Part shown: positions 16,495-24,890 of the stretch, one piece after another
How positions within the stretch are numbered: position 1 is the stretch's first letter
Layout of the letters: each line of letters opens with the position of its first letter
From: JANYCO01 sp031416415
GTDB taxonomy: Bacteria > Bacteroidota > Bacteroidia > Cytophagales > Cytophagaceae
Direction of reading: 5' to 3'
Assembly: GCA_031416415.1 (NCBI GenBank)
Contig: JANOTP010000083.1
Location: forward strand, 1 to 64,000
Length of the DNA: 64,000 nt
The notes under the pieces: model-generated
What the model saw: only the letters and a program-made list of their open reading frames with translations
Told to the model about the DNA's origin: nothing
Databases searched by the model: none
Translations under genes and position numbers: made by a program

Positions 16495-17712
16495 TTATCC
16501 CTTCACATAATCCTCTAAATACTTATACCCCAAAGTCAAATCACCGCTTCTCGCAATAGTAGCACGTTCTATAAGTTCGGAATAATGACCGCTCAACAAT
16601 TCTGGCAGTACATTTTTAATAAGCATATCGCCAAAATAGGAGGATGCATCTCTTGGTAATTCTCCAGGAAGATTTTCTATTGCCATTACCGTAATATTTT
16701 TTTCGTCAGAAAAAGGCGGCTCTACACCTTCGGTAAAAGGATTGTAATCGTAAGCAGGGTCATAGATGGTAGACGGTTTTATAGTACAAGGAATAGATCC
16801 ATTACAATCACAGGTTACATCGCCCACTAATTTTAACCTAAAATCTGATGCTTTCATGTCTTCGTGCGTAAAAAGCACAGGTGCCTTTGGATGCCAAAAA
16901 GCTCCGGCTATAAGAATATCCGATGCCTTTGTATAAGGCGTAAATTCTGAATAAAATCTTTCTGGAAATTGATGAAATTCATTTTTGTCAAAAGAGTTGC
17001 CGTTATTATTGACATGATAATCCTCAGAACTTAATTGTGTATATACAGTAGAATTGAAATTATCGTGTAAAAAATCATGAGGGATTGCCTTAGGAATCGC
17101 TAAATAATTAAGCACTTCGCAAATACCATCTCCTACTCGACCTGAGCCAGTCACTACTATTTTTATTTTTGGAAGCTCAATTTTATTTAATTCCGCTTTT
17201 AGCTCATCATAGTTATAACATTTATAAGCAGGCTTTAAATCATAGAGTTTATACTTTTTCCCATAAAGTAATAAAGAATTATACGCTCCCACAATACCAG
17301 CAAATCTTCCAAATGCAATGAGTCGTTGTCCAGAGGCCTCTTTTATGCATTCGTAATCTATCATCTCAATGCGCTTTTCCAAAATCGCTTGTAGTAGCTT
17401 TTTGTTTTGAGGTTGCTTCTTCATGGTATGAGAGAAGAATAAATATTTTTTGTTTGGAATCAACAAATGTTCTGCAACTTCTTTTATACCGAGCAAAATG
17501 TCACACTCGCTAAGATCTTCTTTTATTTTTATACCTAGAGAAGTATATTCTTTGTTTGTAAAACAACGGGTATCACTTGGCTGGACATATAAATCTATGT
17601 GAGGATATTGTTCAAGCAAAATTTTACAGTGGTCAGGACGTAAGGGTACACGCCAATCTACTGGCACTTTAGACTCCCTTATGATTCCAATTTTTACGCT
17701 TTCCTTTTTCAA
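16495..17712 (-). CDS. Saccharopine dehydrogenase-like / alanine dehydrogenase-fold oxidoreductase
   Basis: The start is TTG at 17712, giving 405 residues. The N-terminal domain (IGIIRESKVPVDWRVPL, then ECDILLGIKEV) belongs to the alanine dehydrogenase/transhydrogenase fold. YLFFSHTMKKQPQNKKLL near residue 88 resembles the catalytic K/H region of lysine-forming saccharopine dehydrogenase. A Rossmann segment IKIVVTGSGRVGDGICE lies near 185-200. The likely reaction is NAD(P)-linked oxidation or reduction of an amino-acid derivative, perhaps saccharopine; substrate is inferred. It is the last of a minus-strand series (gltX, small Lys-rich protein, PAP2, this gene) and starts 12 bases after the PAP2 stop. 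Confidence 0.72.
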   Translation of the reverse strand: MKKESVKIGIIRESKVPVDWRVPLRPDHCKILLEQYPHIDLYVQPSDTRCFTNKEYTSLGIKIKEDLSECDILLGIKEVAEHLLIPNKKYLFFSHTMKKQPQNKKLLQAILEKRIEMIDYECIKEASGQRLIAFGRFAGIVGAYNSLLLYGKKYKLYDLKPAYKCYNYDELKAELNKIELPKIKIVVTGSGRVGDGICEVLNYLAIPKAIPHDFLHDNFNSTVYTQLSSEDYHVNNNGNSFDKNEFHQFPERFYSEFTPYTKASDILIAGAFWHPKAPVLFTHEDMKASDFRLKLVGDVTCDCNGSIPCTIKPSTIYDPAYDYNPFTEGVEPPFSDEKNITVMAIENLPGELPRDASSYFGDMLIKNVLPELLSGHYSELIERATIARSGDLTLGYKYLEDYVKG

Positions 17713-17724
17713 TGTAAATAGGTT

Positions 17725-18378
17725 TTATTGTGACAACCATCCTTTTTGCAATCGCTTTTTTTGAGAAAGGGAAGAATAATTCATAAAATATATATACGTA
17801 ATAAAAGTCAACACCGTAGCAATTAGTGCTCCGAAATAAATGTCCATCAAAAAGTGTTGCGCTAAATACATCCTTGAAGCAGTAACAAGAACTGCTGGAA
17901 TAAAATACAACACAGAAAGTTTTTTATTGTTTGAAAACAATGCTAACAAAAGAAATATTGCAAACGCTTGAGCAGAATGACCGGAGGGAAAACTATTGTA
18001 AGAATGAATATCCACACCCTCTACAAAATGCAACTTTATTGTTTCCGAAAAATACTTCAAAGGTCTTGGCATGCCTGGGAACACATATATCTTAAGGCTT
18101 TGTACTACAATGAATGAAAGTAATACAGCAGAAAGCAATACTATTCCTCTGAATATGCTTTTGAACAGAATAATAAATGCTATGAAAGGAAAGGCAAATA
18201 ATCCATCCCCTAAATAAGTAATAGTTTTAAAAAAAAAATCAAAAAAAGGTGTGTGATTACTATTCAAGAAAATAACTGCTGTGCCTTTTTCTTGAATAAC
18301 TAATAAGACACTGACAACAAGGAAGTACAAACCAAGGCAGGTAAAATAAAGTTTATTTTGTTGTATGGTTTGAAACAC
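17725..18378 (-). CDS. PAP2-family phosphatase
   Basis: Starting at GTG, the 217-residue protein has about six membrane helices and the three PAP2 motifs: K-x6-RP in KIYVFPGMPRP, PSGH in SFPSGHSAQAF, and SR-x5-H-x3-D in SRMYLAQHFLMD. These enzymes remove phosphate from lipid substrates such as phosphatidic acid, phosphatidylglycerophosphate or undecaprenyl pyrophosphate at the outer face of the membrane. It lies 11 bases after the small Lys-rich gene and 12 bases before the saccharopine-dehydrogenase-like gene. The specific lipid cannot be determined. A second PAP2 gene is at 28568. Confidence 0.9.
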   Translation of the reverse strand: MFQTIQQNKLYFTCLGLYFLVVSVLLVIQEKGTAVIFLNSNHTPFFDFFFKTITYLGDGLFAFPFIAFIILFKSIFRGIVLLSAVLLSFIVVQSLKIYVFPGMPRPLKYFSETIKLHFVEGVDIHSYNSFPSGHSAQAFAIFLLLALFSNNKKLSVLYFIPAVLVTASRMYLAQHFLMDIYFGALIATVLTFITYIYFMNYSSLSQKKRLQKGWLSQ

Positions 18379-18389
18379 AAATAATCTGT

Positions 18390-18608
18390 TTAGGATTTTT
18401 TATCCTTTTTGTTTGGAGGCTCTTTTCGGTTTTTCAGTTTTTTATCCTCTACATTTTTATCAAGAAATTCATTCAATTTATCCAAATCAAATGTAGTCTT
18501 GATCTCTCCAAAACTGTTTACAACAACATCAAAACCTTTAAGATCTTTATTTACCTTAGGTTTTTTTTCTTCGTTCTTGCCTTTTTCAATCTCTTTTTTC
18601 TTAGCCAT
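18390..18608 (-). CDS. Small Lys-rich conserved protein
   Basis: I place the start at the internal ATG (18608), giving MAKKKEIEKGK and 72 residues, because the three preceding codons are non-conserved in character. The chain is strongly basic and acidic at the ends, with a central ordered stretch (GFDVVVNSFGEIKTTFDLDKLNEFLDKNVEDKKL). That segment looks like a small conserved Bacteroidota protein often near housekeeping genes; no function is known. It sits between gltX (83 bases upstream) and PAP2 (11 bases downstream). High charge suggests nucleic-acid or protein binding, which is inference. Confidence 0.6.
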   Translation of the reverse strand: MAKKKEIEKGKNEEKKPKVNKDLKGFDVVVNSFGEIKTTFDLDKLNEFLDKNVEDKKLKNRKEPPNKKDKKS

Positions 18609-18700
18609 ATTTGTCAAGTTAAAAGTTTAAGGTCTAAAGTTTTAAAGCTTATTTCGAATTATATTTAAATAAATTTTTCCGCTTGACCTTTTAACTAAAA

Positions 18701-20242
18701 TTATGCTACGACTTTACTATTTAAGGTAACTAATGCCGCATTGATTCTTTTCACAGACTCTTCTTTCCCCAACATTTCAATTACTTGCATTAAATCTGGA
18801 CCAGCTCCAACACCCGTTAATGCAACTCTTAAGGCTTGCAATACTTTCCCCATTTTTACGCCATTCTTTTCTAATACTTCACTAAAAACTACTTTTATTT
18901 CTTCAGCATTACTAACATTAGTTTTGCTTAAGGCTTCACTAAAATCAGTTATCACTTTTACTGCATCGTTCGTCCATTTTGTTGCAACAACAGTCTCATC
19001 GTAGACTGTAGGAGTTTCAAAGAAAATCTTTCCTTCGTTCCAAAAATCCCTTGGAAATATAATGCGGTCTTTCAAAAGCTCGCATAATTTTTCAATTTTA
19101 GTTGGGTCGTAGGCAATATTTTTTGCTTTCAAATCTGCTATCAAATAGACACTCATTTCAGCTGAAGATTTTTGCTTCATATACTGTTGATTGAACCATT
19201 TTGCTTTATTGATGTCAAATTTTGTACCTGACTTTCCAATTCGCTCAATAGTAAAGGCCTCTATGAGTTCTTCCATAGAAAACAATTCCTGTTGTGTACC
19301 AGGATTCCATCCAAGAAAAGCGAGAAAGTTTACCATTGCTTCTGGCAAATAACCTTCTTCTCGATAACCTTTTGCTGTGTTTCCACTTGCGGGATCATTC
19401 CATTCTAATGGAAACAATGGAAAACCTGCGGCGTCTGCATCTCTTTTGCTCAACTTGCCATTACCATCAGGTTTTAATAATAATGGTAGGTGAGCAAACT
19501 GTGGCATTGTAGCCTCCCATCCTAAAAATTTATACAACAATACATGCAACGGTGCAGATGGCAACCATTCTTCCCCGCGAATCACGTGTGTGATTTCCAT
19601 GAGATGATCGTCTACTACGTTTGCTAAGTGGTACGTAGGCATGCCATCAGATTTCATTAATACTTTATCGTCAATGGCAGAAGAGTGCACCATTACCCAT
19701 CCTCTTACCAAATCATTAATTCTAATTTCATCTTTACGTGGCACTTTCAACCGAATAACAAATGGCTCTTTCGCCTCTAATCTTCTTTTCACTTCGTCTT
19801 CAGGCAACGTCAAAGAGTTTTTCATTTGCGCACGTGTTATTGAATTATAAGCAGGAGAAGCAACTTTAGCAGCTTCAAGTCTTTTGCGCATTTCATCCAA
19901 CTCTTCACTCGTGTCAAAAGCATAATAAGCATTGCCTTCGTTTACCAATCTTAAGGCATATTCCATATACATCGCCTTTCTTTCCGATTGTCTGTAAGGT
20001 GCGTGTGGTCCACCTTCACGAATACCTTCGTCTAATTTTATTCCAACCCAATCTAGGGCCTGCATTATATACTCTTCAGCACCTGCTACAAATCTTGTTT
20101 GATCGGTATCCTCAATACGCAGCAGCATTTTGCCACCCATTTTTTTGGCAAATAAATAATTATACAAAGCTGTTCGAACGCCTCCAATATGGAGCCCCCC
20201 GGTTGGACTAGGTGCAAAACGTACTCTTACTTCTCTGGACAT
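18701..20242 (-). CDS. gltX: Glutamate--tRNA ligase
   Basis: The 513-residue class-I synthetase charges tRNA-Glu with glutamate. The HIGH-type motif is in FAPSPTGGLHIGGVRTALYN (residues 8-27), and the KMSKS-type motif is GNGKLSKRD near residue 268. HVIRGEEWLPSAPLHVLLY marks the catalytic core, and the C-terminal third is the helical anticodon-binding domain. Length is normal for a non-discriminating or discriminating bacterial GluRS. A TACTTTTG -7 box and a near-palindrome precede it. It probably heads a transcript continuing into the small Lys-rich gene, PAP2 and the dehydrogenase. Confidence 0.97.
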   Translation of the reverse strand: MSREVRVRFAPSPTGGLHIGGVRTALYNYLFAKKMGGKMLLRIEDTDQTRFVAGAEEYIMQALDWVGIKLDEGIREGGPHAPYRQSERKAMYMEYALRLVNEGNAYYAFDTSEELDEMRKRLEAAKVASPAYNSITRAQMKNSLTLPEDEVKRRLEAKEPFVIRLKVPRKDEIRINDLVRGWVMVHSSAIDDKVLMKSDGMPTYHLANVVDDHLMEITHVIRGEEWLPSAPLHVLLYKFLGWEATMPQFAHLPLLLKPDGNGKLSKRDADAAGFPLFPLEWNDPASGNTAKGYREEGYLPEAMVNFLAFLGWNPGTQQELFSMEELIEAFTIERIGKSGTKFDINKAKWFNQQYMKQKSSAEMSVYLIADLKAKNIAYDPTKIEKLCELLKDRIIFPRDFWNEGKIFFETPTVYDETVVATKWTNDAVKVITDFSEALSKTNVSNAEEIKVVFSEVLEKNGVKMGKVLQALRVALTGVGAGPDLMQVIEMLGKEESVKRINAALVTLNSKVVA

Positions 20243-20285
20243 CTATCTATATGATTTAAAAACAATGCTAAATTTATAACTCTTG

Positions 20286-20324
20286 TGTAAACCAATTGGT
20301 TCACAATTAAGGACTGCAAAAGTA
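20286..20324 (-). promoter_or_regulatory. gltX promoter -7 box and 5' near-palindrome
   Basis: On the minus strand TACTTTTG (20324-20317) matches the -7 consensus, 75 bases before gltX. Downstream of it, in the predicted 5' leader, TGTAAACCAATTGGTTCACA (+ 20286-20305) is an almost perfect palindrome with core AACCAATTGGTT. This could be an operator or a small hairpin. The -33 box is poor. Confidence 0.45.
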
Positions 20325-20495
20325 CATAAAGGAAGATTAAAAACCATAAATAAGCAGTTCCTACGTCGAATTTCGACAATTTTAATCGAAATAATGCATG
20401 CATAATTTCCCAATTATTATAAATTATTTTTATGTAAATAGTGTGTTTATTAAGTTTTTATGTATAAATTAAATGCGAATTTAACCCATAAAACC

Positions 20496-22181
20496 ATGAA
20501 AACCTTACTTAAAACCTTACTTCTTGCGAGCGTGGTGACATTTTCATTACCCACAATAGCACAAAATCCAGATTGTAAACTATACAAAGACGGAGTGACA
20601 ATGAGAGATGGTAAACTTTTTACTTTTGATAAAACGGGAGCACTTATCCCATTAGAGGAAGACAAAGAACTGTCTAATGGCACGAAGCTCATGAAAAATG
20701 GCGATTACAAAACTTCTGCAGGTGTAAAATCTAAATTAAAAAATGGAGAAATTCTTTCTGCTAAAGGTGACCTTTTGATAATGTCTGACAACATTGTAAA
20801 AATAGAAGGTGCTTCTATGAAAAACGGAAAAGTTTGGATATCTAAAGATGGTGCCTCCACAATAGTAGATTCTCCCTCTGATTTTGGTGATGGCCTCAAA
20901 GCCAATGCTGATGGAACAGTGACGCTTAAAGACGGTTCATCACTCTTATTAAAAGAAGGTGAATTGGTTACTCCCAAAGGAGATTTAGTCTTGAAAAAAG
21001 ACGATATATTTTCAATGGATGGCGTAGCCATTAGAGGTGGAAAAACTATGAAATGGGATCAAGGGAAATATGTACCCGTTATTACGGATATGAACTTGGG
21101 AACTTCTGGAAGCAAGGTAAATCCTACTGGTCTTGTGACAAACAAAGACGGTTCTACACTAAAATTAAGTGAGGGAAGTATGATTAATACAAAAGGAGAA
21201 TTAGCTTTTGCAAAATCAGATTTACTTACCGATGGTGTATTCAAAAGAGATGGTAAAATGATGCTGATAGAAAAAGGTAAAGTTTCGCCTCTTTCTGGAG
21301 AATTTGCTTTGGCCAGTGGAAATAAAGTAAGTACTGATGGATTTCTAATTTTTACAGCAACTGAAAAAATGGCACTTCGCGAAGGCGAAATGGTATTGCC
21401 TTCTGGTGATATTATATTATTAAAAGCAGGGAAAGTAGATGGAAAATCAATTGATGAAAGAAAAATTACAGACCATTATATATTTAGAAGTGGTAAAATG
21501 ATGCTTGTAAAAGATGGGGAACCACAAATTCTTCAACAAGATATGACCTTTAGTAGTGGAAATAAACTTTTAAAACATGGCCACATAAGCAAAAAAGATG
21601 GTACAAAACATGTTTTGAAAGAAGGTGAAAAGTTAGATATGGAAGGTAATTTCATAGTTGACAAAAGCAAATCTGATTTTGATGAAAAAAACCATATTGC
21701 CATGAAAATGGGTAAAATGGTAGTTATAAAAGATGGCAAAGATATGCCGATGACTACTGAAATGCTTATGCCTGATTGGTCAAGAGTCTATCCTGATGGA
21801 ACAGTTGAAAAACAAAATGGTACTAAAACTAAAATGAAAGAAGGGGAGCGTTTTAATATGGAAGGGGAAACAATGTCTAAACTTAACACTGGGTATACAG
21901 GATCTCCTATCGTAGCATCGACCACCAAAACTACGACTACTACTACTACTACGGCGAATCCAACAACAGCACCAGCAGCCACTCAAACATTTATTATCTT
22001 AAAAGCAAGTAAAATGGTCATTCAAATGGGCGCTAAAGAAATCCCTATGAGTAAAGAAAGAATTCTTAACAATGGTATCAAAATAATGACAGATGGCACT
22101 GTTCTTAAAAAAGATGGAACTTCTATTAAACTAAGAGAAGGAGAAAAAGTAGATTATAATACAGGCGAATTAATCAAATAA
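20496..22181 (+). CDS. Secreted DUF6799 repeat protein
   Basis: The start is the ATG at 20496, because the following MKTLLKTLLLASVVTFS...IAQ is a clear signal peptide (cleavage IA-QNP); the upstream in-frame ATG would bury it. About seven units of 70-80 residues follow, each with a GKMM-type strand (RDGKLFTF, KNGKVWISKDG, RDGKMMLIEKG, RSGKMMLVKDG, KMGKMVVIKDG), a 'nG.....dGtv..kdG' strand and a LKEGE turn. This is the DUF6799 pattern. A Thr-rich linker near residues 480-495, encoded by an ACT microsatellite, precedes the last repeat. It is probably an extracytoplasmic beta-rich protein; function unknown. Confidence 0.85.
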   Translation: MKTLLKTLLLASVVTFSLPTIAQNPDCKLYKDGVTMRDGKLFTFDKTGALIPLEEDKELSNGTKLMKNGDYKTSAGVKSKLKNGEILSAKGDLLIMSDNIVKIEGASMKNGKVWISKDGASTIVDSPSDFGDGLKANADGTVTLKDGSSLLLKEGELVTPKGDLVLKKDDIFSMDGVAIRGGKTMKWDQGKYVPVITDMNLGTSGSKVNPTGLVTNKDGSTLKLSEGSMINTKGELAFAKSDLLTDGVFKRDGKMMLIEKGKVSPLSGEFALASGNKVSTDGFLIFTATEKMALREGEMVLPSGDIILLKAGKVDGKSIDERKITDHYIFRSGKMMLVKDGEPQILQQDMTFSSGNKLLKHGHISKKDGTKHVLKEGEKLDMEGNFIVDKSKSDFDEKNHIAMKMGKMVVIKDGKDMPMTTEMLMPDWSRVYPDGTVEKQNGTKTKMKEGERFNMEGETMSKLNTGYTGSPIVASTTKTTTTTTTTANPTTAPAATQTFIILKASKMVIQMGAKEIPMSKERILNNGIKIMTDGTVLKKDGTSIKLREGEKVDYNTGELIK

Positions 22182-22218
22182 GGCATAGTTTATACAAATA
22201 GAACTATCAATTACTTAT

Positions 22219-22255
22219 AAAAAGGCTTCTTAGACATTCTCTGGAAGCCTTTTTT
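22219..22255 (+). terminator. Rho-independent terminator
   Basis: AAAAAGGCTTC (22219-22229) pairs with GAAGCCTTTTT (22244-22254) around a 14-base loop and ends in a run of six T. It lies 37 bases after the DUF6799 gene, and separates it from the prfA promoter. Confidence 0.9.
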
Positions 22256-22286
22256 AATGCCTATTACTTTTCTCGAACAGATTTTG

Positions 22287-22294
22287 TATCTTTG
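22287..22294 (+). promoter_or_regulatory. -7 element of prfA
   Basis: TATCTTTG matches TAnnTTTG exactly. Initiation would fall near 22298, which rules out the in-frame TTG at 22292 and supports the ATG at 22322 as the prfA start. The -33 region is weak. Confidence 0.6.
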
Positions 22295-22321
22295 CAAACC
22301 GTTTTTGAAAGGGAAATTACT

Positions 22322-23395
22322 ATGATAGATAAACTGGAAGCCATAAAACAACGATTTGATGAAGTTTCTGAGATGCTGATTCAACCCGATATTATCAACG
22401 ATATGAAACGTTATTCTTCTTTAAACAAAGAATACAAAGATCTTGATAAAATTGTGATTGAATATAAAAAGTATCTTGATATACTTTCAAATATTGATAC
22501 TTCTAAGAATGTTATAAGCACGGAAAAAGATCCAGAATTTCGCGAAATGGCTAAACTTGAGCTCGATGAGCTTATGCCTAAGAGAGATGCTATGGAAGAC
22601 CTTATCAAAGAAATGCTTATTCCAAAGGACCCTAATGATAGCAAGAATATAGTATTGGAAATACGTGGTGGTGCTGGTGGCGACGAAGCTTCTATCTTTG
22701 CTGGTGATCTATATAGAATGTATCAACGTTTCGCAGAACGTATGAATTGGAAAATGGAAGTGATCGATTTTACAGAAGGTAGTGCTGGAGGTTATAAAGA
22801 AATTGTTTGCTCCGTTTCAGGAGAAGATGTATACGGTAAAATGAAATTTGAATCGGGCGTACACCGCGTACAACGTGTACCCAATACTGAAACTCAAGGT
22901 CGGGTTCATACTTCCGCTTCTTCAGTCGTAGTGCTTCCCGAGATGGATGAAGTAGAAGTAAATATTGACATGAACGATGTAAGAAAAGATTTATTCTGCT
23001 CTTCAGGTCCTGGTGGACAATCAGTAAATACAACCTATTCAGCTGTACGACTTACACACATCCCTTCAGGCATTGTTGTTCAATGTCAAGATGAAAAATC
23101 TCAACTTAAAAATTTCGATAAAGCGTTCAAAGTATTACGTTCTCGTATATACGAAATTGAATTGGCAAAACACAACAGTGAAGTAGGCGCTCAACGAAGA
23201 AGCATGGTAGGTAGTGGTGACCGTTCCGACAAAATTAGAACATACAATTATCCCCAAAGCCGTATTACTGACCACCGAATTGGTTATACTGTACATAATC
23301 TAACAACAGTTATGGATGGTTTCATTGAGGATTTTATTGAACAACTCCGTATTACTGAAAACGCGGAACGATTAAAAGAAGGAGTTACAGAATAA
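22322..23395 (+). CDS. prfA: Peptide chain release factor 1
   Basis: RF1 reads UAA and UAG at the ribosomal A site and triggers peptide release. From the ATG at 22322 the protein has 357 residues, a normal RF1 length, and begins MIDKLEAIKQRFDEV like its relatives. The universal GGQ is at 231-233 in SSGPGGQSVNTT. The stop-codon tripeptide position reads PNT (187-189), fitting the RF1 P-x-T form rather than the RF2 SPF form. The factor is monocistronic, between a strong upstream terminator and one downstream. PNT instead of the common PAT or PVT is a minor variation. Confidence 0.96.
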   Translation: MIDKLEAIKQRFDEVSEMLIQPDIINDMKRYSSLNKEYKDLDKIVIEYKKYLDILSNIDTSKNVISTEKDPEFREMAKLELDELMPKRDAMEDLIKEMLIPKDPNDSKNIVLEIRGGAGGDEASIFAGDLYRMYQRFAERMNWKMEVIDFTEGSAGGYKEIVCSVSGEDVYGKMKFESGVHRVQRVPNTETQGRVHTSASSVVVLPEMDEVEVNIDMNDVRKDLFCSSGPGGQSVNTTYSAVRLTHIPSGIVVQCQDEKSQLKNFDKAFKVLRSRIYEIELAKHNSEVGAQRRSMVGSGDRSDKIRTYNYPQSRITDHRIGYTVHNLTTVMDGFIEDFIEQLRITENAERLKEGVTE

Positions 23396-23429
23396 TAAAA
23401 ACATAAAAATACTGTTATCATAAAACAAT

Positions 23430-23463
23430 AAATCTATAGGGGTTGAACACCTTATAGATTTTT
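23430..23463 (+). terminator. Rho-independent terminator of prfA
   Basis: AAATCTATAGGG (23430-23441) pairs with CCTTATAGATTT (23450-23461), one G-T pair included, around an 8-base loop, and runs into TTTTT. It is 35 bases past the prfA stop. Confidence 0.85.
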
Positions 23464-23491
23464 GTATTTTAGCTTTATATAACTTACGTCT

Positions 23492-24850
23492 GTGAAATAT
23501 TTAGTCATTCTGCTTTCCATACTGTTTTTTACAACCTTCTTTTCCTGTAAAAAGAAAGGTGATAAAATAACTACAGATCCTACTGCTAAACTATCTTTTT
23601 CACAAAACGAAATTACGTTTGATACCATCTTTACCTCTATTGGTTCTGTAACTCAAAGATTATGGGTATACAATGACAATAGTCACGCTGTTACTATTAA
23701 TACTATTCAATTAGCAAAGCTCTACTCATCGTCTTATAAATTAATTATAGACGGTGAAGAAAAAAATGAATTGAGTGACTACAAATTAAGAGGAAAGGAT
23801 AGCTTGCTGGTACTTATAAAAGTATTGATCAATCCACAAAATCAATCTTTAGCTTATTTGGTTGACGATAGTATTGTATTTACCACCAATGGAAATATTC
23901 AAGATGTAGACTTAATGGCTTATGGTCAGGATGCAAATTTTTTAACCAATACAACGGTACCCTGCAACACTACTTGGACCAACCTAAAACCTTATGTAAT
24001 CAATGGGAATGTAACCGTAGCAACAGGTTGCACCCTTACCATTGACCAAGGTACTAGAATCCGTTTTCATAAGGATGCTACTCTAACCATAGAAGGGACG
24101 TTGATTACCCAAGGCAATAAAGATTCCATTGTAACTTTCGCGCACGATAACTTATCAAATTTTTATGATGAACTTCCGGGGCAATGGGGTGGTTTAGTAT
24201 TTAAATCGGGCAGCAAAAATAATAAATTTATATTTACAGAAATAAAAAATGCTACAAACGGAATATCTCTGTTCCCCGAAGCTGACGGCGATACAATAGC
24301 AGAAGTTTTTATAGAAAATACAATTATCAAAAATTGTTCTAAAAATGCCATCACAGCAGAGGCCACAGATTTCTATGCCTTAAACTCTTTAATAAGCAAT
24401 TGTGCAGGATATTTAGTGAACAGCTCTTCTGGGGGGAATTATTATTTTGATTTCTGCACCTTAACAAATTATTCTTACGATTTTTTTCGTGAAGCACCCG
24501 CTATGAGATTTTCTAATCAAGATGTTACCGGTTCAAATCCATTAACAGCTAAGCTTAGAAATACAATTTTATGGGGCGACAAAACAGATGAAATAATACT
24601 TAACAATAATAACAGTAGCGGTTTTAATTTTTCTGCCGATTACTCTATCATCAGATCTACGTTACCAATTTCAGGTATAACTATTTTACTTAATCAAAAT
24701 CCATTATTCGAAAACGAGTTTGCCAAAAAATTTAATTTGTTAACCAATTCCCCTGCAATTGACAGTGGAAATTTATTCCCAATTATTAGTAATGATCTCA
24801 TAGGAAACCCACGAGGAGCCAATCCAGATAGGGGTTGTTATGAGAAATAG
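23492..24850 (+). CDS. Lipoprotein with right-handed beta-helix-like domain
   Basis: The start is GTG, followed by a lipoprotein signal peptide ending FFSC (Cys19). Residues about 30-150 (FSQNEITFDTIFTSIGSVTQ...) resemble the Ig-like anchor domains found at the start of such proteins. From about 155 (ILDQGTRIRFHKDA-like region: TIDQGTRIRFHKDATLTIEG) the chain has the short repeating strands of a parallel beta-helix. The C-terminus DSGNLFPIISNDLIGNPRG...DRGCYE is the common ending of choice-of-anchor/beta-helix surface proteins in this phylum. It is probably surface exposed; ligand unknown. It converges on the GH16 gene 40 bases downstream. Confidence 0.75.
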   Translation: MKYLVILLSILFFTTFFSCKKKGDKITTDPTAKLSFSQNEITFDTIFTSIGSVTQRLWVYNDNSHAVTINTIQLAKLYSSSYKLIIDGEEKNELSDYKLRGKDSLLVLIKVLINPQNQSLAYLVDDSIVFTTNGNIQDVDLMAYGQDANFLTNTTVPCNTTWTNLKPYVINGNVTVATGCTLTIDQGTRIRFHKDATLTIEGTLITQGNKDSIVTFAHDNLSNFYDELPGQWGGLVFKSGSKNNKFIFTEIKNATNGISLFPEADGDTIAEVFIENTIIKNCSKNAITAEATDFYALNSLISNCAGYLVNSSSGGNYYFDFCTLTNYSYDFFREAPAMRFSNQDVTGSNPLTAKLRNTILWGDKTDEIILNNNNSSGFNFSADYSIIRSTLPISGITILLNQNPLFENEFAKKFNLLTNSPAIDSGNLFPIISNDLIGNPRGANPDRGCYEK

Positions 24851-24890
24851 TTTTTTAGTTTTACTATTTAAAGCAAATAATTTTACTCTT

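Noticed and set aside
21780..21986. Two minus-strand frames rich in Ser/Val/Cys
   Set aside because: They arise from the opposite strand of the Thr-repeat linker in the DUF6799 gene.
22292..22321. Extended prfA start at TTG 22292
   Set aside because: It lies within the TATCTTTG -7 box, so it could not be transcribed from that promoter; MIDKLEAIK at 22322 is the family start.
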